NCBI RefSeq assembly: GCF_900107735.1
Contig: NZ_FNQV01000015.1
Span: forward strand, 1 to 58,303
From: Bowdeniella nasicola
GTDB taxonomy: Bacteria > Actinomycetota > Actinomycetes > Actinomycetales > Actinomycetaceae
DNA: 58,303 bases
Direction: 5' to 3'
Shown here: one piece after another, positions 1-7,624 of the stretch
How positions within the stretch are numbered: the first letter of the stretch is position 1
Layout of the letters: each line of letters starts with the position of its first letter
Translations under genes and position numbers: made by a program
The notes under the pieces: model-generated
Seen by the model: the letters and a program-made list of their open reading frames with translations, nothing else
What the model was told of the DNA's origin: nothing
Databases searched by the model: none

Positions 1-335
1 ACGGCGTCTACCAGCAGCTGGTCGCCGCCTACCGCGACCCCGACCGAGCCAACGGCCGCGCCCGCATGGAGGCACTCATCGCCAGCATCAGCAGCGGGGT
101 CCCCGGCGCCCTACGTGAGGTCATCACCCTCGGACGCACCCTGAAGAAACGCGCCACCGACGTGCTGGCCTACTTCGACCGACCCGGCACGTCGAACGGC
201 CCTACCGAAGCCCTGAACGGCCGCCTCGAACACCTCCGCGGTTCCGCCCTGGGATTCCGGAACCTCACCCACTACATCGCCAGATCACTGCTCGAGACCG
301 GCGGCTTCAGACCCCAACTACACCCTGCATTGTGA
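1..335 (+). CDS. ISL3-family transposase, C-terminal fragment
   Basis: The open frame starts at base 3 with no start in the window and ends with TGA at 333-335, giving 110 codons. The segment TSNGPTEALNGRLEHLRG followed by GFRNLTHYIARSLL is the conserved end of the DDE domain in ISL3 transposases, where the final catalytic Glu (in TEALNGRLE) sits on a helix. The stop codon lies inside the terminal inverted repeat, as in compact IS elements. The N-terminal and central parts lie outside the window. Confidence 0.85.
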   Translation, partial: GVYQQLVAAYRDPDRANGRARMEALIASISSGVPGALREVITLGRTLKKRATDVLAYFDRPGTSNGPTEALNGRLEHLRGSALGFRNLTHYIARSLLETGGFRPQLHPAL

Positions 336-341
336 TGAGCC
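318..341. repeat. ISL3 right terminal inverted repeat
   Basis: Read on the minus strand it is GGCTCATCACA, four bases (ATGC), then AGGGTGTAG. The repeat at 57953-57976 has the same two blocks with TTTG between them. Twenty of 24 positions match, so these are the two ends of the same type of element. Confidence 0.9.
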
Positions 342-1500
342 CGAAATCACCTATGCGATCTGGGATGAAAACCAGAAGGGCTTCATCGATGAATCCATTG
401 CGGAGTTCAATAAGGAGTTCCCAAAAATTAAGGTGACCGTGGCTCACACTCCGTACAAGCAGTACTGGACGAAGCTCATGACCCAAGCCGAAGGCAATAA
501 CCTGCCCGATGTCTTCTGGATGAACGGTCCAAATATCAAGTTGTACGCCGATGGCGACCAACTCGCGCCCCTCGATGACATCGACGTCGACTGGGACAAG
601 CTACCCGAAGCTCTCGTTGAGCTGTATTCCTTCGAGGGAAAGCACTATGGAATCCCCAAGGATTTCGACACCACCGCACTGTGGTACAACAAGGCCATCT
701 TTGAAAAGGCCGGGGTGGAGCTTCCGAATTCAAACTGGACGTGGGATGACTTCACGAAGGCTGCCAACGAGATCTCCACAAAACTCAAAGGCGAAGGCAT
801 CTATGGTGTAACGGCCGATCTGACCGGCGGTCAGGAATCGTTCTACAACACCATGGAGCAAGCAGGCGGCTACGTCATCAAGGAGGGCAAGTCGGGATTT
901 GACGACCCGAAGTCAATCGAGGGCCTCCAGATTTGGGCTGACCTCATCAAGGACGGCGGGATGCCGAGTGTCCAGGTGATGGCGGACAACAAACCAAACG
1001 ATATGTTTGCTTCGGGCAAAGCGGCGATGATCTGGGCGGGAACGTGGAACACCACAAATTACGCCAAGAACAACCCGAACCCGTCTGACCTTGATCTGAC
1101 CGACCTACCTAAGAAGGACAAGCAGGCGACGGTTATCCATGGCCTCGCCAACGTCGTTGCCAAGAACTCCAAGAATGTCGCGGCAGCGAAGGCATTTGCT
1201 CAGTTCCTCGGGTCTAAGCGAGGTGCGGAGATAGAAGGCGCTGCAGGGGTAACTCTGCCGGCATACGAAGGAACCCAGGAAAAGTATCTGGAAACCTACC
1301 CGGACTGGAACGTGAAGGTCTACCCGGATTCTGCCCAGAACTACGCATTCCCATATCCGGTTTCCAAGAACACGAACGCATGGGCGGGGCTGGAAGCTGA
1401 GATTCTCGCCCCGGCGTTCGCTGGCGAGGTGCCCGTCGAGCAGGCGGCGAAGCAGATGGCAGACAAGATGAATGAGCTGCTTGCAAAGGAAGGCAACTAG
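342..1500 (+). pseudogene. Sugar ABC transporter substrate-binding protein, 5' end removed by IS
   Basis: This is a family 1 extracellular solute-binding protein, the sugar-capturing part of a CUT1-type ABC importer. The recognisable mature protein starts right at the IS boundary (EITYAIWDENQKGF) and runs to TAG at 1500, about 386 codons. Family members are usually 410-440 residues, so roughly 30-40 residues are missing, including the signal peptide and lipobox cysteine. Typical motifs remain: GNNLPDVFWMNG, TTALWYNKAIFEKAG and GKAAMIWAGTW. GTG codons at 433 and 439 could start translation, but the product would lack an export signal. The two permease genes downstream are intact, so the transporter was probably disabled by the insertion. 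Confidence 0.85.
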
Positions 1501-1503
1501 CTC

Positions 1504-2508
1504 ATGACCTCCTCACCGATTGAAACGGCCGCCGCTGCTGCCGAACTCGGTGGGACCCCTTCCGACGGTCCGCGTGGCGATCATGCCACGCGGACCGGGG
1601 CAGCCCCACAACGAAAGCGGAGAAGATCTGCGCACAGTGATGGTGCTTGGCCATGGTTGTTCGTCCTGCCTCTACTCTCCGGTGTGCTCCTGTTCTATCT
1701 GTGGCCCATCGCGAAGAACTTCATGCTCTCCTTCGAGCAGGTTTCCCCATTCGGAAACCGGTCGGAGTTCGTAGGGCTCCAGAACTATCAAAACCTCATC
1801 CAGTCCGGACAGCTTGGCGGCGCGTTCCTCAACACCATGCTGTATACGGGGATCGTGCTGCTCGGGATTCCGATCGCAGTGTTCCTCGCAGCGCTTATCT
1901 CGCGGCCCGGGCTGAAGGGTGCCAACGTTTACCGCACGATCTACTTCATGCCGTATGTCGCGATGCCTGCGGCGATCTCGATCGTGTGGAAGATGATATA
2001 CAACGGCGACTTCGGCGTTCTGAACTACATTCTTCGATCGATCGGCATCGACAACCCGCCTTATTGGCTTTCAACTCCTGGATTCGCCCTCTTCGCCGTA
2101 GCGATCCTCGGCCTCTGGGCGTCCATCGGCTTCAACATGATTATTTTGTCTGCTGGGTTGAAGAGTATCCCTCAGGAGCTTTACGAGGCCGCTTCCCTTG
2201 ATGGTGCTGGGCATATGCGCCAGTTCTTTTCGGTGACGGTGCCACTGCTGACTCCGTCGATATTCTTCCTCACCGTCATGCAGGCGATTTCCGGCTTCCA
2301 GCTGTTTGACACCCTCTTCGTTCTGATCTCGCCCTCATCTCCGGCCATGCCGCACACGCGATCGATGGTGTACCTCTTCTACGAGCAAGCCTTCATCAAC
2401 AATGACAAGGGCTACGGCGCTGCTATCGCCGTCGTGATTCTGCTTCTGGTCGCGATCGTCACGGCCATTCAGTTCCGTTTGCAAAAGAGGTGGGTCAACT
2501 ATGTCTAA
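1504..2508 (+). CDS. Sugar ABC transporter permease, MalF/UgpA type
   Basis: 334-residue inner-membrane subunit of a CUT1 carbohydrate importer. A polar N-terminus of about 45 residues precedes six predicted membrane segments, the first being WPWLFVLPLLSGVLLFYLWP. The cytoplasmic EAA loop (EAASLDGAGHMRQFF), which contacts the ATPase, is complete. It starts four bases after the binding-protein stop and overlaps the next permease by eight bases, so the three genes form one operon. No ATPase gene is present; actinobacterial importers of this class commonly share one MsiK-type ATPase. Sugar specificity cannot be told from the sequence. Confidence 0.9.
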   Translation: MTSSPIETAAAAAELGGTPSDGPRGDHATRTGAAPQRKRRRSAHSDGAWPWLFVLPLLSGVLLFYLWPIAKNFMLSFEQVSPFGNRSEFVGLQNYQNLIQSGQLGGAFLNTMLYTGIVLLGIPIAVFLAALISRPGLKGANVYRTIYFMPYVAMPAAISIVWKMIYNGDFGVLNYILRSIGIDNPPYWLSTPGFALFAVAILGLWASIGFNMIILSAGLKSIPQELYEAASLDGAGHMRQFFSVTVPLLTPSIFFLTVMQAISGFQLFDTLFVLISPSSPAMPHTRSMVYLFYEQAFINNDKGYGAAIAVVILLLVAIVTAIQFRLQKRWVNYV

Positions 2509-3334
2509 GACTCAGAGCAAAACCGGCAACCACTTCTGGGTCCATGTAGTGCTCTGTCTTGGCGGAGTTCTCATGGTATTTCCGTTCATCTGGCAGCTCA
2601 TCATGTCGCTCATGACCAATTATGAGATCCAGTCAGTACCTCCAACGTTCTGGCCAGCTGAGCTTCAGTGGGGGAACTACGCCGAGGTGTTTCAAACGAT
2701 CCCGTTCCTGAAGCAGTTCGGAGTCTCAGTGCTCATTACAGTGCTGAGAACTGCCGGGCAGCTGATTTTGTGCGCGATGGCAGGATACGCGTTCGCGCGG
2801 ATGCACTTCACTGGCCGCGGCATCCTTCTGGGTATCGTCTTGTCGATTCTCATGGTGCCGGGACAGGTGTACTTGCTTCCGCAGTACCAGATCATTCAAG
2901 GGATGAATCTGCTGGAAACTCCTTGGGGAATCGTTCTTCCAGGCATCTTTTCCGCGTTTGGAACCTTCTTGATGCGCCAGTTCTTCATGTCTCTTCCCAA
3001 AGAACTTGAAGAGTCGGCACGCCTGGATGGCGCGAATCCGTTCCAGATCTTCTGGAAGATCATGCTCCCCTTGTCTAAGCCCGCACTGTCGGCCGTCGCT
3101 ATTACGACCGTCCTGTGGTCCTGGAACGATTTGCTTTGGCCGCTGATCGTCACAACCCGAGATACGGCGATGCCATTGTCAGTAGGTATCGCTACATTCG
3201 CGGGGCGCACTGCGACTGATTATTCGGTGATGATGGCAGCGTCCGTTATGGCTGTAGCGCCGGTGCTAATCCTGTTCATCCTTCTGCAGCGCCGAGTGAT
3301 AGAGGGCCTTGCGCACACTGGCTTGAAGGGCTAG
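2501..3334 (+). CDS. Sugar ABC transporter permease, MalG type
   Basis: 277-residue partner permease with six predicted membrane helices. The EAA-loop motif is ESARLDGANPFQIFWKIMLP. The ATG at 2501 lies inside the end of the upstream permease gene, suggesting translational coupling. The product would pair with the upstream permease to form the channel. Since the binding protein of this operon has lost its export signal, this subunit may no longer act in uptake. The gene ends eight bases before the convergent nucleotidyltransferase gene. Confidence 0.9.
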   Translation: MSKTQSKTGNHFWVHVVLCLGGVLMVFPFIWQLIMSLMTNYEIQSVPPTFWPAELQWGNYAEVFQTIPFLKQFGVSVLITVLRTAGQLILCAMAGYAFARMHFTGRGILLGIVLSILMVPGQVYLLPQYQIIQGMNLLETPWGIVLPGIFSAFGTFLMRQFFMSLPKELEESARLDGANPFQIFWKIMLPLSKPALSAVAITTVLWSWNDLLWPLIVTTRDTAMPLSVGIATFAGRTATDYSVMMAASVMAVAPVLILFILLQRRVIEGLAHTGLKG

Positions 3335-3342
3335 CTGGCTGC

Positions 3343-4206
3343 TTAGCTGCGCTTGAACTTGGCTCTAACGGCGTGCCAGCCACGGCGAACCCGCTCGCGC
3401 TGCTCTGCGCGCAGGTCTGCGCGGGTGGGTTTGCGTCCGAGTTTGAGCGCGAGGTGATCGGGATTGACGTGGGTCGCCGTCGCGAGCGTCCGCAGCAATG
3501 CGCGCGGCCCTTGGCGAACGGATTCTTTGACCCGAGCGCGCCAGATCTCTGACGAATTCGCGTTGCTGGACAAGGCGCGCCACAGATGCTCACCGGGCAG
3601 GCCCGACGCGCGATCTTCGCGGTCGGTCGCAAAAGCCAAGGCGACTCGAGCACCTAGGGATTCGGCTAGTTCGTCAATCTCCTGTTTGACCTCGTCGGTG
3701 GCGGTTGTCCAGGACGCTTCGACGTCGAAGACACCACGGCCGAACGGGTCCCGCGCGGCGTGAGCAAGCATGACGATTCGCTGGTGACGAAGGCTAGGGA
3801 CCGCGCATTCGACGGATCCCAACTCGACGCTCGAGTGCTCGTCCCACAGCTGGTCAAAGACCTCCTGCGGGCTGAGATCAAATCCGGGAAAGCTGCGGTG
3901 CACGTCGACGGTTCCCCAACGGGGGTTGTAGTGGGTCGCAGCGTGGCCAAAAATGCTGCCGTACTCAAAGCGCGTGTACAGTTCCCAGCCGAGTTGCGTG
4001 AGCGCCTGCTGATAGTCCATCACGCGAGCTGGATCGACCAGGACATCGCAATCGCTCGGTGCGCTGCGACCATCAGCGAGATCGGGGTGCAAGGCTTCAC
4101 CTTTGATGTGCAGTATTCTGACATCGGCGGTGTTGGCGATGAACTGCAAACACGCATGGGCTAATCGGCGATGGACTCCCGCAGGTACCTCGGCCGATGA
4201 CGTCAT
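3343..4206 (-). CDS. NTP_transf_5-type nucleotidyltransferase
   Basis: 287-residue protein resembling the uncharacterised nucleotidyltransferase family (Pfam NTP_transf_5). Residues HIKGEALHPDLADG followed by SDCDVLVDP fit the fold's pattern of a K-G segment and then an acidic D-x-D metal site. WGTVDVHRSF, shortly after, is also typical. I place the start at 4206 (MTSSAEV) because TACGAT lies six bases upstream. A longer frame to 4239 exists but would leave only ten bases before the divergent neighbour. The PqqD-like gene on the other strand starts 60 bases away. Members often sit beside PqqD-like proteins in RiPP or polysaccharide loci. Substrate unknown. Confidence 0.7.
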   Translation of the reverse strand: MTSSAEVPAGVHRRLAHACLQFIANTADVRILHIKGEALHPDLADGRSAPSDCDVLVDPARVMDYQQALTQLGWELYTRFEYGSIFGHAATHYNPRWGTVDVHRSFPGFDLSPQEVFDQLWDEHSSVELGSVECAVPSLRHQRIVMLAHAARDPFGRGVFDVEASWTTATDEVKQEIDELAESLGARVALAFATDREDRASGLPGEHLWRALSSNANSSEIWRARVKESVRQGPRALLRTLATATHVNPDHLALKLGRKPTRADLRAEQRERVRRGWHAVRAKFKRS

Positions 4207-4212
4207 GGCTCC

Positions 4213-4218
4213 ATCGTA
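4213..4218 (-). promoter_or_regulatory. Leaderless-type -10 element
   Basis: TACGAT on the minus strand, six bases before the ATG at 4206. Confidence 0.6.
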
Positions 4219-4266
4219 GCGAGCCAAAGCAAATGCCATTGAGGAGTCTTGGGGAGGTGGGTCTGG

Positions 4267-4548
4267 ATGGATCGCAAGTACTCGGCACTACCGTGGGCGA
4301 GTGAGTTCGACGGTTCGACGCTGTGGGTCGCGCCTCTACCGCAAGGGCCCGTCCTCCAGCTTGATGGAGTCGCACCCAGCATCCTGCAAGTGCTTTCCGA
4401 GTCGCCCGAACCACTGAACGTCAATGAGCTCATCGACAGTTTGGAAGGCGCCGGACTGCCGGTGCCCGAGGAGGCTCACGACCAGGTCAGAGCCTTCCTC
4501 GAGTCGGCGGTTACTTACGAGATTGTCGCGGTTACTGCTGCTGGCTAG
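4267..4548 (+). CDS. PqqD-like protein (RiPP recognition element fold)
   Basis: 93-residue small protein with PqqD-family features. There is an N-terminal beta-rich part (FDGSTLWVAPLPQGPVLQLDGVAPSILQVL) followed by a winged-helix-like part (NVNELIDSLEGAGLPVPEEAHDQVRAFLESA). In known systems this fold binds the leader of a ribosomal peptide and presents it to a modifying enzyme. The ATG at 4267 is preferred over 4249 because GGGGAGGTGG precedes it with normal spacing. No precursor peptide or modifying enzyme is evident nearby. It is divergent from the nucleotidyltransferase and shares a four-base stop overlap with the remnant at 4545. Function is inferred only. Confidence 0.65.
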   Translation: MDRKYSALPWASEFDGSTLWVAPLPQGPVLQLDGVAPSILQVLSESPEPLNVNELIDSLEGAGLPVPEEAHDQVRAFLESAVTYEIVAVTAAG

Positions 4549-4949
4549 GCGAGGCAGAAATCAATGTTGCCGATGGCAATGAACTGCCAACCACACCTCG
4601 TCGCGTCACCAAAAACAGCACTCGGAGCGCTGTAGGTCAGAGTCAGTGATGTGAAAGGCGATTGGCCGCGCGTCGACATGGTATTGAGCCACGCCTTGTG
4701 GTTAGACGGAGAATCAGCAGTGCGCTCGAAATACTCTCCGGCGTTGCCCATCGTCTTGTTAGCCGACTGCATATCACCGGTCATCGACCACGGCTGATCA
4801 AGTGCGATTCGGTCAACGTACCGACCGTGCTGGTTCTGGCCCCCGGTGCGGATCGCGGTGATGTCGTGAAGCTGAAGGTCGGCTTTCGAAACCGGTTCGC
4901 TAAACGTGATGGTCACCGTGGATGTTGTCTGGTAGCCAATGTTAAGCAT
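4545..4949 (-). pseudogene. Remnant of a secreted/surface protein (unrecognised)
   Basis: 134-codon frame with no signal peptide and no convincing ribosome-binding site; a TGA stands two codons before the ATG. The content (TSTVTITFSEPVSKADLQLH near the start, SLTLTYSAPSAVFGD near the end) is beta-strand-like and looks like the C-terminal part of an extracellular protein. I recognise no family. It lies 17 bases after the alcohol dehydrogenase gene on the same strand. Best reading: a decayed 3' end left by rearrangement. A small intact gene is possible. Confidence 0.45.
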
Positions 4950-4966
4950 TCCTCAGGTGCGGGCAG

Positions 4967-5986
4967 TTATGGGGTGAGCAGCACCTTGATCGCGCGGCGC
5001 TCATCCATCGCCGCATAGGCGTCGGCGACGTCGGAGAGTGGGAGGCGGAGGTCGAAGACCTTGCCGGGCCGGATAGCGCGCGAAAGGACCATGGGCAGGA
5101 GCTCGGGCAGGTAGGCGCGCACGGGTGCGACACCGCCCGCAAGGCCCACGTTGCGCCAGAACATGTGCGACTGGTTAATGCCATCGATGTGCGGCAGCCC
5201 CACCCAGCCGACGCGGCCGCCGGGCCGAGCGCTTTGCAGCGCTTGATCAACGCTCGTCTGGGTACCGACGCACTCCAGGACGGCGTCGGCACCGATGCCG
5301 TTTGTGAGCTCGCGGACGGCCGCGATTCCCGCGTCGCCGCGCTCGGCGATGATGTGCGTGGCGCCAAACTCGCGAGCCAGCGCCTGCCGTTCGGGGTATT
5401 TGCTCATCGCAATGATCGTCTCAGCGCCGCGGATCTTGGCGGCAAGGACACCGGATAGTCCCACCGCGCCATCGCCCACGACGGCGACGCTGCAGCCCTC
5501 TGTCACGCCTGCGCTCACGGCCGCATGCCACCCGGTGCACATGACGTCCGATAGCGAGAGCAGGTCGGCGATGAGGTCGTCGTCCGTGGACGTCTCCTCG
5601 ACGGCGACGAGCGTGCCGTCGGCGTAGGGGATGCGGATGTACTCGGCCTGGCAGCCATCGTAGCCGCCGCCGTTTTCGCAATTGGCCTGCTGGCCAACGC
5701 GGCAGGTCGCGCAGGTGCCACAAGAGTAGAGGAAGCCGCCGACGACGAACTGCCCGGGCGAGACCGTCGTGGTTTCGCGTCCGACCTCTTCGACGATGCC
5801 AACGTATTCGTGCCCGAATGGGCTCGGGCGGTCGGTCGGATTGATACCGCGATAACGCCAGAGATCCGAACCGCACACGCACGTCGCAACGGTGCGCACG
5901 ATGGCGTCGGCCGGGTCGATGATGCGGGGGTCCTCGCGCTCTTCGTAGCGCACGTCGTCTTTGCCGTACAGCACTGCACCAAACAT
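4967..5986 (-). CDS. Zinc-dependent alcohol dehydrogenase family protein
   Basis: 339-residue medium-chain dehydrogenase/reductase. Catalytic-zinc residues appear in TCVCGSDLWRYRG and in the GHEYVGIVEEVG segment. The structural zinc site is CGTCATCRVGQQANC. The nucleotide-binding glycine motif is VAVVGDGAVGLSGVL. It probably oxidises or reduces an alcohol/aldehyde pair with NAD(P); the substrate cannot be inferred. The start at 5986 has TAATCT six bases upstream. It is transcribed divergently from the DUF6318 lipoprotein gene and looks monocistronic. Confidence 0.88.
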   Translation of the reverse strand: MFGAVLYGKDDVRYEEREDPRIIDPADAIVRTVATCVCGSDLWRYRGINPTDRPSPFGHEYVGIVEEVGRETTTVSPGQFVVGGFLYSCGTCATCRVGQQANCENGGGYDGCQAEYIRIPYADGTLVAVEETSTDDDLIADLLSLSDVMCTGWHAAVSAGVTEGCSVAVVGDGAVGLSGVLAAKIRGAETIIAMSKYPERQALAREFGATHIIAERGDAGIAAVRELTNGIGADAVLECVGTQTSVDQALQSARPGGRVGWVGLPHIDGINQSHMFWRNVGLAGGVAPVRAYLPELLPMVLSRAIRPGKVFDLRLPLSDVADAYAAMDERRAIKVLLTP

Positions 5987-5992
5987 GCCTTC

Positions 5993-5998
5993 AGATTA
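5993..5998 (-). promoter_or_regulatory. Leaderless-type -10 element
   Basis: TAATCT on the minus strand, six bases before the ATG at 5986. Confidence 0.6.
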
Positions 5999-6058
5999 CT
6001 CCGCTACGACGTTATGCACAGGTTGAGGAGGGTTCTGTTTATAGTCGTTTGATGCCGG

Positions 6059-6064
6059 TAGCGT
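6059..6064 (+). promoter_or_regulatory. Leaderless-type -10 element
   Basis: TAGCGT, seven bases before the ATG at 6072. Confidence 0.55.
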
Positions 6065-6071
6065 TCACAGT

Positions 6072-6776
6072 ATGACAAAGAGATTCACGTCAGTCGCCCT
6101 CGCTGCGTTTCTGCTCGCCACTCCTCTCGTTGCCTGCGGTCCGAGCGATCCGCCGACCACGCTCCCGGCGCCGAGCCCATCACCGACGACCCACTCAACC
6201 CCCGCCGCATCACCTACGGCGTCCGCGCCGAGCCCCACGGCGTCCGCCTCGCCCAGTCCGACACAGCCGGAAGGCGGCGATGGCCTCATCGTCGGGGCGA
6301 AGATCTCGGAAGACGATCTTCTTGCCGCTACGGGCTTCGCTGAGCCGCCCACGCAGCCCGATCTGAGGGAACGCGGAGATGCGGCGGGGAGCGCCGCCGG
6401 GCAGTACTACTACCAGCTGTGGGAATACGCGATCCATCGCGGGGAGCCCGGAGTCCTTGACGGTGACATCTTCGTCTCGTGCCGAGACTGCCAGGCGCTG
6501 CAGGACTATGCCCGCAGTCAACAGGATGAGGCCGTCATCCAGATTCGGGAAAACGTCGCCGTCGACGTGACGGGGATTTCAGAGAATCCGCAGAATCCCG
6601 CGCTAGCCGACGTCGATCTGTTCAAGAGCGGCGGCCGCCTCATCACCTACGATCGGCAAAGCCAGACGATTGTCGCCGTCGTCCCGAACTTCATGAACGT
6701 CACGACCTCGGTTATTGGTTACAGCACGGAGCTGGGCTGGATCCCCGTCGTCCTAGCCCTCGCGCCGGAATCCTAA
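6072..6776 (+). CDS. DUF6318-family lipoprotein
   Basis: 234-residue exported lipoprotein. A signal peptide (MTKRFTSVALAAFLLATPLVAC) ends in the lipobox LVAC. A Ser/Pro/Thr-rich linker (residues ~25-65) follows, then a globular domain with paired cysteines (SCRDCQALQDYA) and YYYQLWEYA typical of DUF6318. Function is unknown; such proteins are common in actinobacteria and act outside the membrane. The ATG at 6072 sits seven bases after TAGCGT, suggesting a leaderless mRNA. The stop overlaps the convergent NUDIX-ASCH gene by four bases. Confidence 0.8.
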   Translation: MTKRFTSVALAAFLLATPLVACGPSDPPTTLPAPSPSPTTHSTPAASPTASAPSPTASASPSPTQPEGGDGLIVGAKISEDDLLAATGFAEPPTQPDLRERGDAAGSAAGQYYYQLWEYAIHRGEPGVLDGDIFVSCRDCQALQDYARSQQDEAVIQIRENVAVDVTGISENPQNPALADVDLFKSGGRLITYDRQSQTIVAVVPNFMNVTTSVIGYSTELGWIPVVLALAPES

Positions 6777-7570
6777 GAGCGGTAGTAGCGGAAGTACTCG
6801 CAGACGACGAGTTCGTCGTCTGCCATCCGATAACCCCAAAACTCCTCGTGGGCAGCGCGCCACTGGGCGACCGATGCAAACCCTTCGCCCTCATCGAAGG
6901 CGAACTGCTCGGTGATGGACCCGATGGGGACGATGTCGACGGCGGTCGTCTCGATGACGCCCACTGGTTGGTCTTCCGAATCGACGAGATTGCCGAGCTG
7001 TCCCACCCGGGGAAGGGGCTCGCCACCGGTGAGGTAATCGGCGTGCAGCGAACTCGTGGCGGTCTTCGCACCCGCTTGGATGGCCGCCACGAGCTGGTCG
7101 CGTAGCGGACCGGGATAGGCGAACTCTTCGGCCGGCAGATGGTCCGTATCCCAGGGGTGGACCTCGCCGGCCAGGGCGGGCAAGATCCGGGTCTGCAGCA
7201 GGGGCGCGAGGTCGTCGGGCAGGGCGCTCGCGGGATCGAGCCATCGCAACTCCGCGATCTCGGCGGCCGCGCGGGGCAGTTCGGTGATCGGCTCGCGTAC
7301 GACGAACGCGGTACCGTGCACGTCCCGCCCGGATTCATTGGCTGCCGCCGTGCGCCACATGCCGATCAGCTCCAGATCCTCTGGCATGAGTAGCAGTCCG
7401 ACTTCCTCGCGGATCTCCCGCAGCGCGGTCTGGCGGGGCTGCTCGCCAGGCTCGGGCTTACCGCCGACGAGCATGAAACGTTTCGTGCCGCGCTTGCGAG
7501 CGGTGAGGATTCGGCCGTCAACGTCGGTGAACACGACGGCCGAGGTGTAGATCGGGGCTGGAGAAGTCAT
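6773..7570 (-). CDS. NUDIX hydrolase fused to an ASCH domain
   Basis: 265-residue two-domain protein. Residues ~1-130 are a NUDIX hydrolase with a Nudix box: GGKPEPGEQPRQTALREIRE followed by EVGLL. Residues ~135-265 look like an ASCH domain, which binds RNA or nucleotides: LRDQLVAAIQAGAKTATSSL, then GQLGNLVDSEDQPVGVIETT and a C-terminal EEFWGYRMADDELVVCEYF. It may clean up or sense a modified nucleotide; the substrate is unknown. Start 7570 (MTSPAPIY) is chosen because TAGTCT lies seven bases upstream; a longer frame reaches 7597. Divergent from the FAD/NAD(P)-binding gene. Confidence 0.82.
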   Translation of the reverse strand: MTSPAPIYTSAVVFTDVDGRILTARKRGTKRFMLVGGKPEPGEQPRQTALREIREEVGLLLMPEDLELIGMWRTAAANESGRDVHGTAFVVREPITELPRAAAEIAELRWLDPASALPDDLAPLLQTRILPALAGEVHPWDTDHLPAEEFAYPGPLRDQLVAAIQAGAKTATSSLHADYLTGGEPLPRVGQLGNLVDSEDQPVGVIETTAVDIVPIGSITEQFAFDEGEGFASVAQWRAAHEEFWGYRMADDELVVCEYFRYYRS

Positions 7571-7577
7571 CACCTCC

Positions 7578-7583
7578 AGACTA
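7578..7583 (-). promoter_or_regulatory. Leaderless-type -10 element
   Basis: TAGTCT on the minus strand, seven bases before the ATG at 7570. Confidence 0.55.
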
Positions 7584-7612
7584 GTGCCCGCGCGCAAGGC
7601 CCGGCACTGTCA

Positions 7613-7618
7613 TATGTT
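7613..7618 (+). promoter_or_regulatory. Leaderless-type -10 element
   Basis: TATGTT, six bases before the ATG at 7625. It lies in CATATGTTCGACATATG, which repeats CATATG around the start site. Confidence 0.55.
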
Positions 7619-7624
7619 CGACAT

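Larger units (their letters stand above)
1..341 (+). mobile_element. ISL3-family insertion sequence, 3' part
   Basis: The window opens inside an ISL3-family element. It contains the last 110 codons of a transposase and the right terminal inverted repeat (318-341). From 342 the sequence is the body of an ABC binding-protein gene, so the IS boundary is sharp. The other part of such an element closes the window at 57953. The ISL3 assignment rests on the C-terminal DDE-transposase sequence here and the zinc-finger N-terminus at the far end. Confidence 0.85.
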
